From assembly GCF_003946725.1 (NCBI RefSeq), contig NZ_RHOY01000002.1, positions 124,001-188,000 of the forward strand: a DNA stretch of 64,000 bases. The letters run 5' to 3'. Below, piece after piece: positions 33,248 through 43,624 of this stretch. Every line of letters starts with the position of its first letter. Within the stretch, counting starts at the first letter, position 1. The stretch is from Agrilactobacillus yilanensis. Its GTDB lineage: Bacteria; Bacillota; Bacilli; Lactobacillales; Lactobacillaceae. The position numbers were made by a program, and so were the translations under genes. The notes under the pieces were generated by a model that did not search any database, had not been told where the DNA came from, and saw only the letters and a program-made list of their open reading frames with translations.

Positions 33248-35827
33248 TTAGCGTTTTTTCTCATAAGGGGTATTGGCTATTGGTAATGTTGGACGAAGTT
33301 CCCCATCCATAGCGTAGTATGCGCCAGCAATAGCTGGAGCCGGTAAAATTGTGGCTAGTTCCCCAACACCTTTGACACCGTAAGCAATACCTTCATGAAT
33401 TTGTTTGCTTTGAACAAACTTAGTTTCAATTTCTGGTACTTTTGTTGCGTCTAATAAGCCGAGGTTCGCATATTTCGCTTTAACGTAACCATCTTCAAGT
33501 TTGAAGTGTTCTGTTAATGCATAACCCATCCCCATGACAATCCCGCCATCAATTTGGCCGGAAGCAGATTTCGGATTAATCACTTGACCTACATCATAGG
33601 CTGCTGTGATCTTATCAATCTTGCCTTTTTCATCAAGGGTTACAACTTCTGAGGCATACCCATAACCAACGTGGCTAATTGGGTTATCTTTATCAGAATT
33701 TAATGGATCTGTTACTGGATTAAATTCACCATAGTATTCTTTGCCTTCTAATTCTTTAATTGCGTGACCCATATCCATATCAACCCGCAATTGTCCCGCA
33801 GCACGTTTGATCGCTTCACCAGTAATTAGAGATTGACGAGAAGCTGTTGTTGTCCCAGCATCTGGTGTCCGTCTAGTATCTGGTGCTTCAGCAATAATCA
33901 TATCTGCTGGTAGATCTAAAGTTTCGCAGGCAATCTGTGTTGCAACAGTTGCAAAACCTTGACCAATACATGAAGCGCCGGCACGAACATGAATCTTACC
34001 ATTTTCAATGGACACGATACAACGACCGTAGTCATCTAAGCCAACACCGATCCCACTGTTCTTGAAGAAGCAGCTGACACCGGCAACTTCGGCATTATCA
34101 TAAGCATCTTTAACGGCTAATAAGGATTCTTTCAAAGCAGCATTGCTAGAAACGAGTTGGCCATTTGTCAAGACATCCCCAGGTTCAACTGCATTTTGAT
34201 AACGAATTTGCCAAGGTGAAATGCCCACTTTTTTAGCTAAAATGTTAATGTTGCTTTCGATTGCAAAGGCTGTTTGAGAAACCCCAAAGCCACGGAAAGC
34301 GCCACATGGTGGGTTATTTGTATAAACACCGAAACCTTCAATATCAATATCTTGATATTTGTATGGACCGGCCGCATGGGTACATGCCCGTTGTAAGACA
34401 GGGCCACCTAAGGAAGCATAGGCACCAGTATCTGCGTAAATAACCGCTTTCATTGCTGTCAAATTACCATCTTCATCACAGCCAGTTGTGAAGTCCATTT
34501 CCATACCGTGACGTTTAGGATGGATCATTAAACTTTCTTGACGGCTCAATAGCACTTTAACCGGTTTTTGTAAGACATAAGCCGCTAAAGCAGCATGGTG
34601 CTGCACACTCATATCTTCTTTACCACCAAAGCCACCACCAACAAGCATTGATTTAACGTGTACTTGTGGTTTTTCAAGGCCTAGCATCCGGCTAACTTCA
34701 CGTTGTTCGTCATAGATCCCTTGACCGCCGGTGTACAATAACACACCATCGTCTTCAGGCATCGCAACGGCACATTCTGGTTCCATAAAGGCGTGTTCAT
34801 TAATTGGCACAGAGTAGTGTTGTTTAACGACATATTTAGAATTGGCTAATTTTTCATCAGAATTACCCCGAATAACATGTTCATGGGATAGTAAATTCCC
34901 TTTTTCATGAATCAACGGTGCATCTTCAGCTAAAGCTGCTTCACAAGTAACCATTGGTGTCAATTCTTCATAATCTACAACCACTAAATCTTTAATTTCT
35001 TCTAAGGTTTCTTTGTTTTTGGAAACAACTAAGGCAATGGCATCCCCTACATAGCGGGTAATTTCGCCTTCTGGAATCATAACATCCCAATCAGAGATAA
35101 ATTCCAAATGCCCAATCTTGTTATTGCCAGGTACATCTTTAGACGTTAAGACAGCAACACAGTCTGGATGTTCCAGCGCTTTAGTCGTGTCAATTTTCAA
35201 AACTTTAGCCCGTGGGTAAGCAGCCCGGACAGCAGAAGCATGTAACATACCTGGTACATCCATATCTGTGATGTCATCAGCGTATTTACCAACACCGGTT
35301 GTCTTTTCAGCAGCATCCACCCGGATTAAGTCTTCACCTAAATGTCCGTCAGTTGTTGCTTCTGGAATAGGTTCATCTTCCCGCAGCATTTTAGCGGCAA
35401 TTTGAATCCCTTCAATAATTTTAACATACCCAGTACAGCGGCAAATATTGCCACGAATGCCTTTACGAATTTCTTGTTCTGTTGGATTTGGTTTTTTATT
35501 CAACAGGCCAACTGCTGAAATAACCATCCCTGGAATACAATAGCCGCATTGGACAGCCCCAGCTTGTCCAAAAGCATAAGCAAAAACATCTTTTTGCCGT
35601 TGTGAAAGGCCTTCAACGGTTGTTACTTCTTTGCCTTCAACTTTTGATAAGTTAAATAAGCAACTCTTAGAAGCTTTTCCGTTAATTAATACCGTACACG
35701 CGCCACACGAGCCTTCACTACAGCCATCTTTTGTTCCAGTTAACCCTAAGTCATCACGTAAAAAGTGCATCAACTTTTTATCTTCAGTACATGAGACGGT
35801 TTCGCCATTCACCGTTAAGGTATACAT
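33248..35827 (-). CDS. xdh: Selenium-dependent xanthine dehydrogenase (2Fe-2S plus Mo domains fused)
   Basis: A 859-residue molybdenum hydroxylase. N-terminal [2Fe-2S] domains carry CSEGSCGACTVLING and CGYCIPGMVISA with GNICRCTGYVKI; the rest is the molybdopterin domain (GGGFGGKED, GAFRGFGVSQ, GTTTASRQSL, GVGELATILPAPAI). There is no FAD domain, so electrons must go to a separate partner. The gene order with mocA, selD, yedF, yqeB and yqeC matches selenium-dependent hydroxylases such as the one in Enterococcus faecalis. Likely reactions are hypoxanthine to xanthine to urate, or the reverse reduction of urate. ATG 35827 follows GGAGGTG. Confidence 0.92.
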   Translation of the reverse strand: MYTLTVNGETVSCTEDKKLMHFLRDDLGLTGTKDGCSEGSCGACTVLINGKASKSCLFNLSKVEGKEVTTVEGLSQRQKDVFAYAFGQAGAVQCGYCIPGMVISAVGLLNKKPNPTEQEIRKGIRGNICRCTGYVKIIEGIQIAAKMLREDEPIPEATTDGHLGEDLIRVDAAEKTTGVGKYADDITDMDVPGMLHASAVRAAYPRAKVLKIDTTKALEHPDCVAVLTSKDVPGNNKIGHLEFISDWDVMIPEGEITRYVGDAIALVVSKNKETLEEIKDLVVVDYEELTPMVTCEAALAEDAPLIHEKGNLLSHEHVIRGNSDEKLANSKYVVKQHYSVPINEHAFMEPECAVAMPEDDGVLLYTGGQGIYDEQREVSRMLGLEKPQVHVKSMLVGGGFGGKEDMSVQHHAALAAYVLQKPVKVLLSRQESLMIHPKRHGMEMDFTTGCDEDGNLTAMKAVIYADTGAYASLGGPVLQRACTHAAGPYKYQDIDIEGFGVYTNNPPCGAFRGFGVSQTAFAIESNINILAKKVGISPWQIRYQNAVEPGDVLTNGQLVSSNAALKESLLAVKDAYDNAEVAGVSCFFKNSGIGVGLDDYGRCIVSIENGKIHVRAGASCIGQGFATVATQIACETLDLPADMIIAEAPDTRRTPDAGTTTASRQSLITGEAIKRAAGQLRVDMDMGHAIKELEGKEYYGEFNPVTDPLNSDKDNPISHVGYGYASEVVTLDEKGKIDKITAAYDVGQVINPKSASGQIDGGIVMGMGYALTEHFKLEDGYVKAKYANLGLLDATKVPEIETKFVQSKQIHEGIAYGVKGVGELATILPAPAIAGAYYAMDGELRPTLPIANTPYEKKR

Positions 35828-35866
35828 CAGAACACCTCCATATAGATTGTTAATCAATTCACATTT

Positions 35867-35872
35867 ATTATA
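35867..35872 (-). promoter_or_regulatory. Internal promoter -10 box upstream of xdh
   Basis: TATAAT on the minus strand in the context GGTGTTATAAT, 40 bases before the xdh start. No good -35 box is visible, so an activator may be needed. The similar GGTGTTATACT occurs at the ssnA promoter. Confidence 0.45.
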
Positions 35873-35904
35873 ACACCAAAAACATTTTTAGGCTCTAGAT
35901 TTTT

Positions 35905-35936
35905 TGTTAGTTTTCACAATATAGTGAAAACCCTAA
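35905..35936. promoter_or_regulatory. Inverted repeat upstream of the xdh promoter
   Basis: GTTTTCAC (35910-35917) and GTGAAAAC (35924-35931) form perfect 8-bp arms around AATATA, widened by GTTAG and CTAAC further out. No T tract follows on the transcribed strand, so it is unlikely to be a terminator. At about 35-55 bases upstream of the -10 box it fits an activator site. Confidence 0.5.
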
Positions 35937-35949
35937 CACGGTTGATACA

Positions 35950-36975
35950 TTAAGCTTTCTGATCGACAACTTCTTGATATTGTGTTGCCCGTTCTTTAAT
36001 CAGTTCTCCGGCAATACTAATTGCGATCTCTGCAGGGGTTTCTGCATTAATATCCAGACCAATTGGCCAATGCAACCGTGCGACTTCTTCTTTTGTAAAC
36101 CCTTCCTCATCCATCAAGCGACGTGCATGCTTAGAAATCTTATAACGACTGCCAATTATCCCCAAATAAAAGGCGGGTGTATTTAAAAGCTGCACTTCCA
36201 TTTGATAATCCGCTTCATGACTGCGTGTCATAACCAACCCATAATCCTGTGCCGTCAATTTTTGTGCTAAGTCATCTTTTGAGAAGTCCACGAGTTTTAA
36301 TTCATCTGCTGTTGCAAAATGTTCCCGTGTTAATAAGTTTGTTCGGTCATCTAAGACAACCGTATAAAAGTTCAAATTATGTAGCACCGGTACTAATGCC
36401 TCTGCTACATGGCCTGCGCCATAAATATAAACTTTATCGCTTTGACTGATGGGTTCCACGAAATAAGTTGCCCCGTCAGCCGTCCAACAATTTGGTTTTA
36501 TAGTTAAATAAGCCATGTCGGCATCAATACCGATGAATTGCGTATCTTCACTATAAAAGCCAAGCGTTGCTTCTGTTTCATCAACAAGCTTCGTTAATAA
36601 CCAAGCTTCCACGTGTTGATCAGACTTTGCAACGATTTGTTGGAAAACATCTTTTGTCACCGTATCTTCATGATTCAAGAAGGTATAAAGCACGGTCGCC
36701 TTTCCACCACAGAGCATGCCTAAATCATCATTAGGCAATAGATTGAAATGTTTTAGTTCACTAACCTTATTAGCCAACAGTTCTCCCGCAATACTGATAC
36801 TCTTGTATTCAATACTGCCGCCGCCAATTGTGCCGCCAAGATACCCTTGCGCGCCAATTAACATGTGTGCACCAGAACCTCTTGGTGCTGAGCCTGAACT
36901 ATCAACGATTGAGACGAGTTCTAAATCATTTCCTTTTTGTAATTCATTGTGAATGAGGTTAAAAATAGCTTCCAT
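35950..36975 (-). CDS. XdhC/CoxI-family molybdenum hydroxylase maturation protein
   Basis: A 341-residue XdhC-type protein: IVDSSGSAPRGSGAHMLIGA and GGTIGGGSIEYKSI in the N-terminal domain, Rossmann VYIYGAGHVAEALVPVLHNL and LGIIGSRYKISKHARRLMDE in the C-terminal domain. XdhC proteins bind and sulfurate the Mo cofactor before insertion. It lies between the permease and xdh, which suits maturation of Xdh. Confidence 0.85.
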   Translation of the reverse strand: MEAIFNLIHNELQKGNDLELVSIVDSSGSAPRGSGAHMLIGAQGYLGGTIGGGSIEYKSISIAGELLANKVSELKHFNLLPNDDLGMLCGGKATVLYTFLNHEDTVTKDVFQQIVAKSDQHVEAWLLTKLVDETEATLGFYSEDTQFIGIDADMAYLTIKPNCWTADGATYFVEPISQSDKVYIYGAGHVAEALVPVLHNLNFYTVVLDDRTNLLTREHFATADELKLVDFSKDDLAQKLTAQDYGLVMTRSHEADYQMEVQLLNTPAFYLGIIGSRYKISKHARRLMDEEGFTKEEVARLHWPIGLDINAETPAEIAISIAGELIKERATQYQEVVDQKA

Positions 36976-37010
36976 GTTTTTTACCTTCTCTCTGAAGTCA
37001 AGTTATCACT

Positions 37011-38387
37011 TTAATTGTGATTTCTGATTGGTGCTGCCTTGACATCTTCCTTTTTGGCTTTGATTTTTCTACCTTGCTGATAATCTTTAACACTATTTAA
37101 AACTAAGTTTAAAACAATTGCTAGGATTGTTGTCAAAATAACTTCAGAACTGCCAAAAATTGTGTAAACCCATTCTGGGAAACCTTGTAAAGAATTTGGA
37201 GATTGGGCAACGCCAATCCCAGCTGCTAATGACAAGCCCACAATACCAGTGTTCGTCGAAGTTAACCCAGCTGAAGCGATTGTTTTGATCCCAGTCATGG
37301 CAATAATAGAGAAGACAGAAAGTGTCGCCCCACCAATTACCGCGTATGGAATCGTTACCAAAAGTGAAGACAATTTTGGTACAAATCCGGCAACAATAAG
37401 GATGCCTGACGCAAAAGTCAGGATCCATTTATTGACAGCCTTTGTGTCGATGGTGAGACCGACATTTTGACCAAAAGTGCCCACTGGTACTGCACCGAAG
37501 AAACCGCCTAACAAGTAAGCTAGACCTTGTCCAGTAATCGCACCAGACAATTCTTTGTCCGTTGCTTCCCGGCCCATAGCACCAGTCGTTGTTGCTGAGA
37601 ATTGACCAACAGATTGGACAACTTCAACAATAAAGACAATTGTTAATGTAATAATTGGAACGGCATGAAAAGACATCCCAAAGTGCAATGGTTCAACAAT
37701 TTGAAAATAACCCGCAGATTTTACCGCGTCAAAATTAACCATACCTAAGAAGAAAGCAAAAGCATAACCAACGACCATACCAATTAAGATCGATGATAAT
37801 CTCAACAAGCCCTTAGAGAAATAATTTAGGACAAATACCACCAAGAATGTGACGATTGCCACTAACCAATTTTGTGCTGAACCGAAATTTGCACTGCCTT
37901 CACCACCGGCCATATACTTAATGGCCACTGGGAATAACGAAAGCCCAATGCTTAAAATAACGGTTCCGCATACAATAGGCGGAAATAAGAAACGTATCTT
38001 CTTAAATGCAAACCCCAACAATATTACTGCGATACTCCCGACGACAGTGGCGCCGAATATATCTGATATACCATAGTCCTTACCAATTACTAATAAGATT
38101 GGCATACATGCAAAACTAGACCCTAGTATTACAGGTAAACGTGCGCCGAAAATGCCAAAGATAGGGAATAACTGCATTAATGTCGCGATACCAGCCATGA
38201 CCAATGAGATTTGGATCATCAGTGTCGTATCTGCGGCACTAAGGTTTGTTGCTTTTGCAATCATTATACCTGGTGTAATGATACCCGCAATTGCGGCCAT
38301 TACATTTTGCAGTCCGATTGGTGCAACTTCCCCTAATGAAACCTTACCATCATAATTGAATAGGCCTCCTGATTTCTTTTCATTCAT
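37011..38387 (-). CDS. NCS2-family purine permease (urate/xanthine)
   Basis: A 458-residue nucleobase:cation symporter-2 with about 14 helices: GEVAPIGLQNVMAAIAGIIT, VGTFGQNVGLTIDTKAVNKW and the substrate-side EVVQSVGQFSATTG. Related carriers take up xanthine or urate. Context in the cluster makes purine uptake very likely, but xanthine versus urate cannot be told. ATG 38387 follows AAAGGG; a TTG at 38408 overlaps that site. Confidence 0.85.
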   Translation of the reverse strand: MNEKKSGGLFNYDGKVSLGEVAPIGLQNVMAAIAGIITPGIMIAKATNLSAADTTLMIQISLVMAGIATLMQLFPIFGIFGARLPVILGSSFACMPILLVIGKDYGISDIFGATVVGSIAVILLGFAFKKIRFLFPPIVCGTVILSIGLSLFPVAIKYMAGGEGSANFGSAQNWLVAIVTFLVVFVLNYFSKGLLRLSSILIGMVVGYAFAFFLGMVNFDAVKSAGYFQIVEPLHFGMSFHAVPIITLTIVFIVEVVQSVGQFSATTTGAMGREATDKELSGAITGQGLAYLLGGFFGAVPVGTFGQNVGLTIDTKAVNKWILTFASGILIVAGFVPKLSSLLVTIPYAVIGGATLSVFSIIAMTGIKTIASAGLTSTNTGIVGLSLAAGIGVAQSPNSLQGFPEWVYTIFGSSEVILTTILAIVLNLVLNSVKDYQQGRKIKAKKEDVKAAPIRNHN

Positions 38388-38442
38388 AGATATGACCCTT
38401 TCCTTCAACGTGTAACAACTGCGTGATTACAAGTCGAAGCTA

Positions 38443-38823
38443 TTAATCTTTAATAGCTACGGCTTCAATTTCAAAGAGACCCCCTGCTGGTAAGTTTGCA
38501 ACTTCAATGCAAGAACGTGCAGGCAATAGTTCTGTGAAATATTCACCGTAAATTTTATTAATTGTGGCGAAATCATTAATATCCTTTAAGAAAACTGTTG
38601 TTTTGACAACATCTTTATAGTCTAAACCAGATGTTTTCAAAATTGCACCAAGGTTTGTTAGACCTTGTTTTGCTTGAGCGGCAACGCCATCAGCTAATTT
38701 GCCAGTGGCTGGATCTAGGCCTAATTGACCAGAAACATACAATGTGTCGCCTGCTAAAACTGAGTGAGAATAAGGTCCAACAGCGCTAGGTGCGCCGTCA
38801 GAGTTAACTGCCTTTTTAATCAT
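38443..38823 (-). CDS. ridA: RidA-family enamine/imine deaminase
   Basis: A 126-residue YjgF/YER057c/UK114 protein: VGPYSHSVLAGDTLYVSGQL, LKDINDFATINKIYGEYF and LPARSCIEVANLPAGGLFEI, with the anion-binding Arg. RidA hydrolyses reactive enamines such as 2-aminoacrylate. That is exactly what the diaminopropionate ammonia-lyase (YgeX) of the same cluster releases, so it probably finishes that step. Confidence 0.9.
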   Translation of the reverse strand: MIKKAVNSDGAPSAVGPYSHSVLAGDTLYVSGQLGLDPATGKLADGVAAQAKQGLTNLGAILKTSGLDYKDVVKTTVFLKDINDFATINKIYGEYFTELLPARSCIEVANLPAGGLFEIEAVAIKD

Positions 38824-38855
38824 AAGATTGCCTCCAAAAATTATTCGATTAACTA

Positions 38856-39794
38856 TTAAGCTTGGATTGTTGTCCCAGTTTTACCTGCTAAACCATCTTT
38901 TGCTTTTTCTAATAATGTGATCAATGTTTTGCGACCTGGTTTGGAGTTAGCAAATTGAATACCAGCTTCAACTTTAGGCAACATAGAGCCTGGTGCAAAT
39001 TGATCTTCTTTAATATATTGGTTCATTTGATCAACGGTTACGTCAGTCAATGCTTTTTGATCTGGTTTGCCAAAGTTAACAGCAACATTTTCAACGGCCG
39101 TTAAGATAACTAACATATCAGCATCAATTCGTTCTGCTAATAAAGCACTGCAGAAGTCTTTATCAATAACTGCGCCAGCACCTTTCAAATGATCATTGGC
39201 TTCTTGAGTGACGGGAATACCGCCACCACCACAAGCAATAACTGTTTGATCAGCATCAATCAAAGCTTTGATTGTATCTTCTTCAACAATTGCTTTTGGT
39301 CTTGGAGAAGCGACAACTTGACGATAGCCACGACCGGCATCTTCCATAATTTGGATGCCTGTTTCAGCAGCCCGTTTTTCAGCTTCTTCTTTGGACATAA
39401 AACGACCAATTGGTTTTGTAGGATTTTGGAAAGCTGGATCATCTTTGTCTACAACAACCTGTGTGGCTACTGTAGCCACTGGTTTGTTAATGCCACGGTG
39501 CAATAATTCTTCACGTAATGCATTTTGTAGGTCATAGCCAATATATGTTTGGCTCATAGCTACACAAACAGATAACGGAACTTCCGGATATTTATCCGGA
39601 TCAAGTTCCGTTAATTGTCCCATTGCCAACTGGATCATACCAGATTGCGGGCCGTTGCCGTGAGATAGAACAACTTCATAGCCTTCTTCGATTAAATCGA
39701 CGATGGCTTTTGAAGTTGTTTTCACAGCTTCCATCTGTTCGTGTAGGTTATTCCCTAATGCATTACCTCCTAAAGCTACAACTACTTTTTTCAT
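38856..39794 (-). CDS. arcC: Carbamate kinase
   Basis: A 312-residue amino-acid kinase fold: VVALGGNALGNNLHEQ, LSHGNGPQSGMIQLAMGQ and VIACGGGGIPV. It uses carbamoyl phosphate to make ATP, CO2 and ammonia. The carbamoyltransferase YgeW lies just upstream, so this is the ATP-yielding step of purine fermentation and not an arginine deiminase operon; no arcA or arcB is seen. Confidence 0.93.
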   Translation of the reverse strand: MKKVVVALGGNALGNNLHEQMEAVKTTSKAIVDLIEEGYEVVLSHGNGPQSGMIQLAMGQLTELDPDKYPEVPLSVCVAMSQTYIGYDLQNALREELLHRGINKPVATVATQVVVDKDDPAFQNPTKPIGRFMSKEEAEKRAAETGIQIMEDAGRGYRQVVASPRPKAIVEEDTIKALIDADQTVIACGGGGIPVTQEANDHLKGAGAVIDKDFCSALLAERIDADMLVILTAVENVAVNFGKPDQKALTDVTVDQMNQYIKEDQFAPGSMLPKVEAGIQFANSKPGRKTLITLLEKAKDGLAGKTGTTIQA

Positions 39795-39834
39795 AAATAC
39801 TAGCCTCTTTCAAACATTAATGTAATCTAGTGTA

Positions 39835-41031
39835 TTATTTGAATTCGTGACGTTGTGTGCCGCGAGCTTCTAATTCTTTCAATACTTTTGCAGGATCTTT
39901 GAATTTGCTCAAGAAGATCATTGCAGCGATCATGTAAGGTTTGAAACTAGCTTGTTTGTATAATTCATCACGGTAGCGATCAAATACAGAAGCGTCAACT
40001 TCGCCTTCTTCAGCAGAAACGCCAGTGATGTCAGCAGGCAATGGATGCATGTATAATGCTTTGCCTTCCTTAGTTAATTTCATCATATCTTCAGTACAAG
40101 CCCAATCTTTATGTTCAGCATTTTGAGCTAATAATTCTTGTTCTAACTTATCGATGCCGTCAAAGTCGCCTTTGCCGTATAAGTCAGTCCGTTCTTCCAT
40201 AGCTTTGAATGGTGCCCAGCTCTTGCAGTAGATAACGTCTGCATCTTTGAAGGCAGCTTTCATGTCGTTAGTCTTAGTGAATTTACCACCAGATTTAGCA
40301 GCATTCTTCTTAGCAATTTCTTCGATTTCAGGCATAACTTCGTAGCCATCTGGATGAGCTAAAGTAACATCCATGCCATAACGTGTCATCAAGCCGATAA
40401 TTGCTTGCGCAACAGACAAGGGTTTGCCGTATGATGGAGAATAAGCCCAAGACATAACGATCTTTTTGCCTTTAATGTTTTCAACGCCACCAAATTCATG
40501 GATGATGTGGCCTAAATCAGCTAAAGCTTGTGTTGGATGATCTTCATCATCTTGCAAGTCAACTAAGTTAGGACGTTGTTCCAAGATACCATCGCGGTTA
40601 CTTTCTTTAACGGCATTGATGACTTCGTTCATGTAAGCTGTACCTTTGCCGATATACATATCATCACGGATACCGATAACGTCAGCCATAAATGAGATCA
40701 TTGTTGCTGTTTCACGAACAGTTTCACCATGGGCGATTTGAGATTTCTTTTCATCCAAATCTTGGATAGCTAAACCTAACATGTTACAAGCACTACTGAA
40801 TGAGAAACGTGTCCGAGTAGAGTTGTCACGGAAGATAGAGATTGCTAAACCTGAATCAAAAACCCGTGTAGAGATGTTACGTTCACGTAAGTTACGTAAA
40901 GCGTCAGCAACTTGTAATGTTGCGTTTAATTCGTCATCACTTTTAGTCCATGTTTGTTGAAAATCTTCACCATACATGTTTTCAATGTTTAATTTGCTAA
41001 TGCTATTTACTAATGCATCAAAGTTAGCCAT
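39835..41031 (-). CDS. ygeW: Knotted carbamoyltransferase YgeW
   Basis: A 398-residue member of the aspartate/ornithine carbamoyltransferase superfamily. The carbamoyl phosphate loop is FRDNSTRTRFSFSSACNML, the second motif DDEDHPTQALADLGHIIHEF, and the end has HPLPADITGV. YgeW of purine clusters is thought to phosphorolyse a carbamoylated intermediate (such as a ureido-diaminopropionate derivative) to carbamoyl phosphate. It sits between ygeY and arcC, in line with that job. Confidence 0.92.
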   Translation of the reverse strand: MANFDALVNSISKLNIENMYGEDFQQTWTKSDDELNATLQVADALRNLRERNISTRVFDSGLAISIFRDNSTRTRFSFSSACNMLGLAIQDLDEKKSQIAHGETVRETATMISFMADVIGIRDDMYIGKGTAYMNEVINAVKESNRDGILEQRPNLVDLQDDEDHPTQALADLGHIIHEFGGVENIKGKKIVMSWAYSPSYGKPLSVAQAIIGLMTRYGMDVTLAHPDGYEVMPEIEEIAKKNAAKSGGKFTKTNDMKAAFKDADVIYCKSWAPFKAMEERTDLYGKGDFDGIDKLEQELLAQNAEHKDWACTEDMMKLTKEGKALYMHPLPADITGVSAEEGEVDASVFDRYRDELYKQASFKPYMIAAMIFLSKFKDPAKVLKELEARGTQRHEFK

Positions 41032-41048
41032 TATTTAAAGTCCCCTTA

Positions 41049-42383
41049 TTATTTGTTGTTATTAACGTATACAGTTGGTAATGCAGCAAACATAGCAGCA
41101 CAGTGTACTAAGTCAATCTTCCAAGTATGTTCGTTAGAAGCATGCGCTTGAGCTTCAGCACCAGGGCCAAAACCGATACATGGAATGCCATTACGACCCA
41201 TGATAGAAACACCGTTTGTAGAGAATGTCCATTTGTCTAACAATGGGCGAACTTTACGCATTTCGATTTGTTCAGCAGGGCCTTGGCGAACATCACCCCA
41301 TAAGTTGTGGTGTGCTTCCATCAATGCTTTTGTAACTGGGTGATCTTCTGGGATAACCCAAGTTGGGAAGTAAGCTTCGATAGGATAAGATAAACCAGTG
41401 TAGCTTGGACGATCATAGTTGTACATAGAAACTTCAACATCGTCACTATATTTTTGAACAGCAGGTAATTGACGAATTTCTTCCAAGCAGCTTTGCCAAG
41501 TTTCGCCAGCAGTCATACGACGGTCTAATGAAACAGAGCAGCCATCAGCAACGGCACAACGACTTGGTGAAGAATAGAAGATTTGTGAAGCAGTAACAGT
41601 ACCTTGGCCTAAGAAACGTGCTTCTTTCCATTCTGGGTTGTATTTTTCATCTAACATTCTAGCTAAGCCACGGATAACAGTGCTATCGCCAGCGCCATTG
41701 TTGTTCAAAGCACGAACGTCTTGTAAAATATCAGCCATCTTGTAAATTGCGTTATCACCACGTTCTGGAGCAGAACCATGGCAAGATAAACCTTTAACGT
41801 CAACGCGGATTTCCATACGGCCACGTTGTCCACGATAGATACCACCATCAGTAGGTTCGTTAGAAACAACGAATTCTGGGCGAATCTTGTCTTCGTTGAT
41901 GATGTAATGCCAGTTTAAGCCATCACAGTCTTCTTCTTGAACAGTAGCAGCAACTAAAACAGTATATTTATCATTTAAAAGACCTAAATCTTTCATGATT
42001 TTAGCGCCATAAACTGCAGATGCGATCCCGCCTTCTTGGTCAGAAGTACCACGGCCACCGATTTCAGTTTCAGTTTCATAGCCATCATATGGATCAAATT
42101 TCCAGTTCTTGATTTCGCCGATACCAACTGTATCGATGTGACCGTCTAAGGCGATCAAAGTTTCACCAGTACCCATATAGCCTAATAGGTTACCCATTGG
42201 GTCAACTTCAATTTTATCAAAACCAACTTTTTCCATTTCTTCCTTGGCACGGGCTATCTTGTCGCCTTCTTCAGCACTTTCGCCAGGGATTTTAACCATG
42301 TCACGCAAGAACTTAGTCATTGCGTCTTGATATTTAGCAGCTTGTTCTTTAATTGCATTGTAATCTAATTCTACTTTAGTCAT
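41049..42383 (-). CDS. ygeY: YgeY-family M20 amidohydrolase
   Basis: A 444-residue M20 metallohydrolase: [30 protein letters not shown] with the first metal ligands, QEEDCDG with the catalytic Glu pair, and a late [20 protein letters not shown]. It is the selenium-metabolism-linked hydrolase of these clusters and probably cleaves an amide of an open-ring purine intermediate. It overlaps ygeX by one base, so translation is coupled. Confidence 0.9.
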   Translation of the reverse strand: MTKVELDYNAIKEQAAKYQDAMTKFLRDMVKIPGESAEEGDKIARAKEEMEKVGFDKIEVDPMGNLLGYMGTGETLIALDGHIDTVGIGEIKNWKFDPYDGYETETEIGGRGTSDQEGGIASAVYGAKIMKDLGLLNDKYTVLVAATVQEEDCDGLNWHYIINEDKIRPEFVVSNEPTDGGIYRGQRGRMEIRVDVKGLSCHGSAPERGDNAIYKMADILQDVRALNNNGAGDSTVIRGLARMLDEKYNPEWKEARFLGQGTVTASQIFYSSPSRCAVADGCSVSLDRRMTAGETWQSCLEEIRQLPAVQKYSDDVEVSMYNYDRPSYTGLSYPIEAYFPTWVIPEDHPVTKALMEAHHNLWGDVRQGPAEQIEMRKVRPLLDKWTFSTNGVSIMGRNGIPCIGFGPGAEAQAHASNEHTWKIDLVHCAAMFAALPTVYVNNNK

Positions 42384-43585
42384 TATTTATTAATCCCCCA
42401 TAAAATTTTCTTGTAATTATCTGGATCTGTATCCCCTTCAGTAGAGAACATCAATACTTTAGAGTTTTCATCCAATTGTAATTGTGCTTTCATATCAGCA
42501 TAAGCTGGATCTTGCATTAATGTTGAAACTAAGCCCATACCAACGGCACCAGATTCACCGGAAACAACTTGTGGATCGCCTTTGATTGGTGCACCTAACA
42601 TCTTCATGCCGCGTTCAGTAACCCAGTCTGGGCAAGAAGCGAAGTTGGCAACGTGGTTTCTCAAAATATCAAATGAAATGGTATTTGGTTCGCCACAAGC
42701 TAAGCCAGCCATGATTGTTTGTAAATCGCCAGTTGCAAAATGAATCTTATCATCATTTGCTTCAGCTGTTTGGTACAAGCAATCTGCAACTTGTGCTTCC
42801 ATAACCGTCATGATTGGTGGGTTTTCAGGGAACAAGTTAGCGAAGAAACCAACAACAGCCCCAGCTAAACTACCAACACCTGCTTGAATGAAGACGTGTG
42901 TTGGACGTTCAACGCCAGCTTCACGTAATTGTTTTGCAGCTTCAAGTGCCATTGTGCCGTAACCTTGCATAATCCAAGTTGGGATCTTTTCATAGCCGTC
43001 CCAAGCAGTATCTTGAACCATTACGCCGTTTTCGTTAGCTTCTGCCAAAGCATTAGCTTTACGCACACATTCGTCATAGTTGACGTCTTCAATTGTAACT
43101 TCAGCGCCTTCTTTTTTGATGTTATCAAAGCGCATTTTAGTAGAGCCTTTAGGCATCAAAACAACTGATTTTTGACCTAATTTGTTAGCTGCCCAAGCAA
43201 CACCACGACCATGGTTGCCGTCAGTTGCTGTGTAGAAAGTAACTTGGCCTAAGTCTTCTTTTAATTTAGGTGAAACCATAACGTCATAAGTGATTTCAGA
43301 GACGTCTTTACCTAGTCTTTCAGCAATGTAATTAGCCATTGCAAAAGAACCACCTAATACTTTAAAAGCATTTAAGCCAAAACGATAAGATTCATCTTTT
43401 ACAAACATATCGTTTAAGCCTAAGAAACCAGCCATGTTCTTTAGTTCAGCTAAAGGTGTTTCCTTATATTGTGGGAAACTCTTGTGGAAGTTCTGGGCAT
43501 TTGTAATCGCCTTTTGATTCATTAAATCAAGATGTTTGTCGTCTGTTTTTGATAATTGGTTTTTGATAATTTTAAGTTCAGCCAA
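42383..43585 (-). CDS. ygeX: Diaminopropionate ammonia-lyase
   Basis: A 400-residue fold-type II PLP enzyme. The PLP lysine is in [20 protein letters not shown], the phosphate-binding Gly loop in [12 protein letters not shown], and [14 protein letters not shown] binds the substrate carboxylate. It converts 2,3-diaminopropionate to pyruvate and two ammonia. The start is TTG at 43585, 7 bases after AAGGAGG, with no ATG in a better place. Confidence 0.93.
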   Translation of the reverse strand: MAELKIIKNQLSKTDDKHLDLMNQKAITNAQNFHKSFPQYKETPLAELKNMAGFLGLNDMFVKDESYRFGLNAFKVLGGSFAMANYIAERLGKDVSEITYDVMVSPKLKEDLGQVTFYTATDGNHGRGVAWAANKLGQKSVVLMPKGSTKMRFDNIKKEGAEVTIEDVNYDECVRKANALAEANENGVMVQDTAWDGYEKIPTWIMQGYGTMALEAAKQLREAGVERPTHVFIQAGVGSLAGAVVGFFANLFPENPPIMTVMEAQVADCLYQTAEANDDKIHFATGDLQTIMAGLACGEPNTISFDILRNHVANFASCPDWVTERGMKMLGAPIKGDPQVVSGESGAVGMGLVSTLMQDPAYADMKAQLQLDENSKVLMFSTEGDTDPDNYKKILWGINK

Positions 43586-43624
43586 TTAAAAATCCTCCTT
43601 AGTTTTTTGTTTTTGATCTATAAT

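Noticed and set aside
33248-35827. Selenocysteine codon in the Se-dependent xanthine dehydrogenase
   Set aside because: The frame is continuous with no internal TGA; the selenium is expected as a cofactor ligand.
38856-41031. Arginine deiminase (arc) operon
   Set aside because: The carbamoyltransferase is of the knotted YgeW type and no arginine deiminase is present; neighbours are purine genes.
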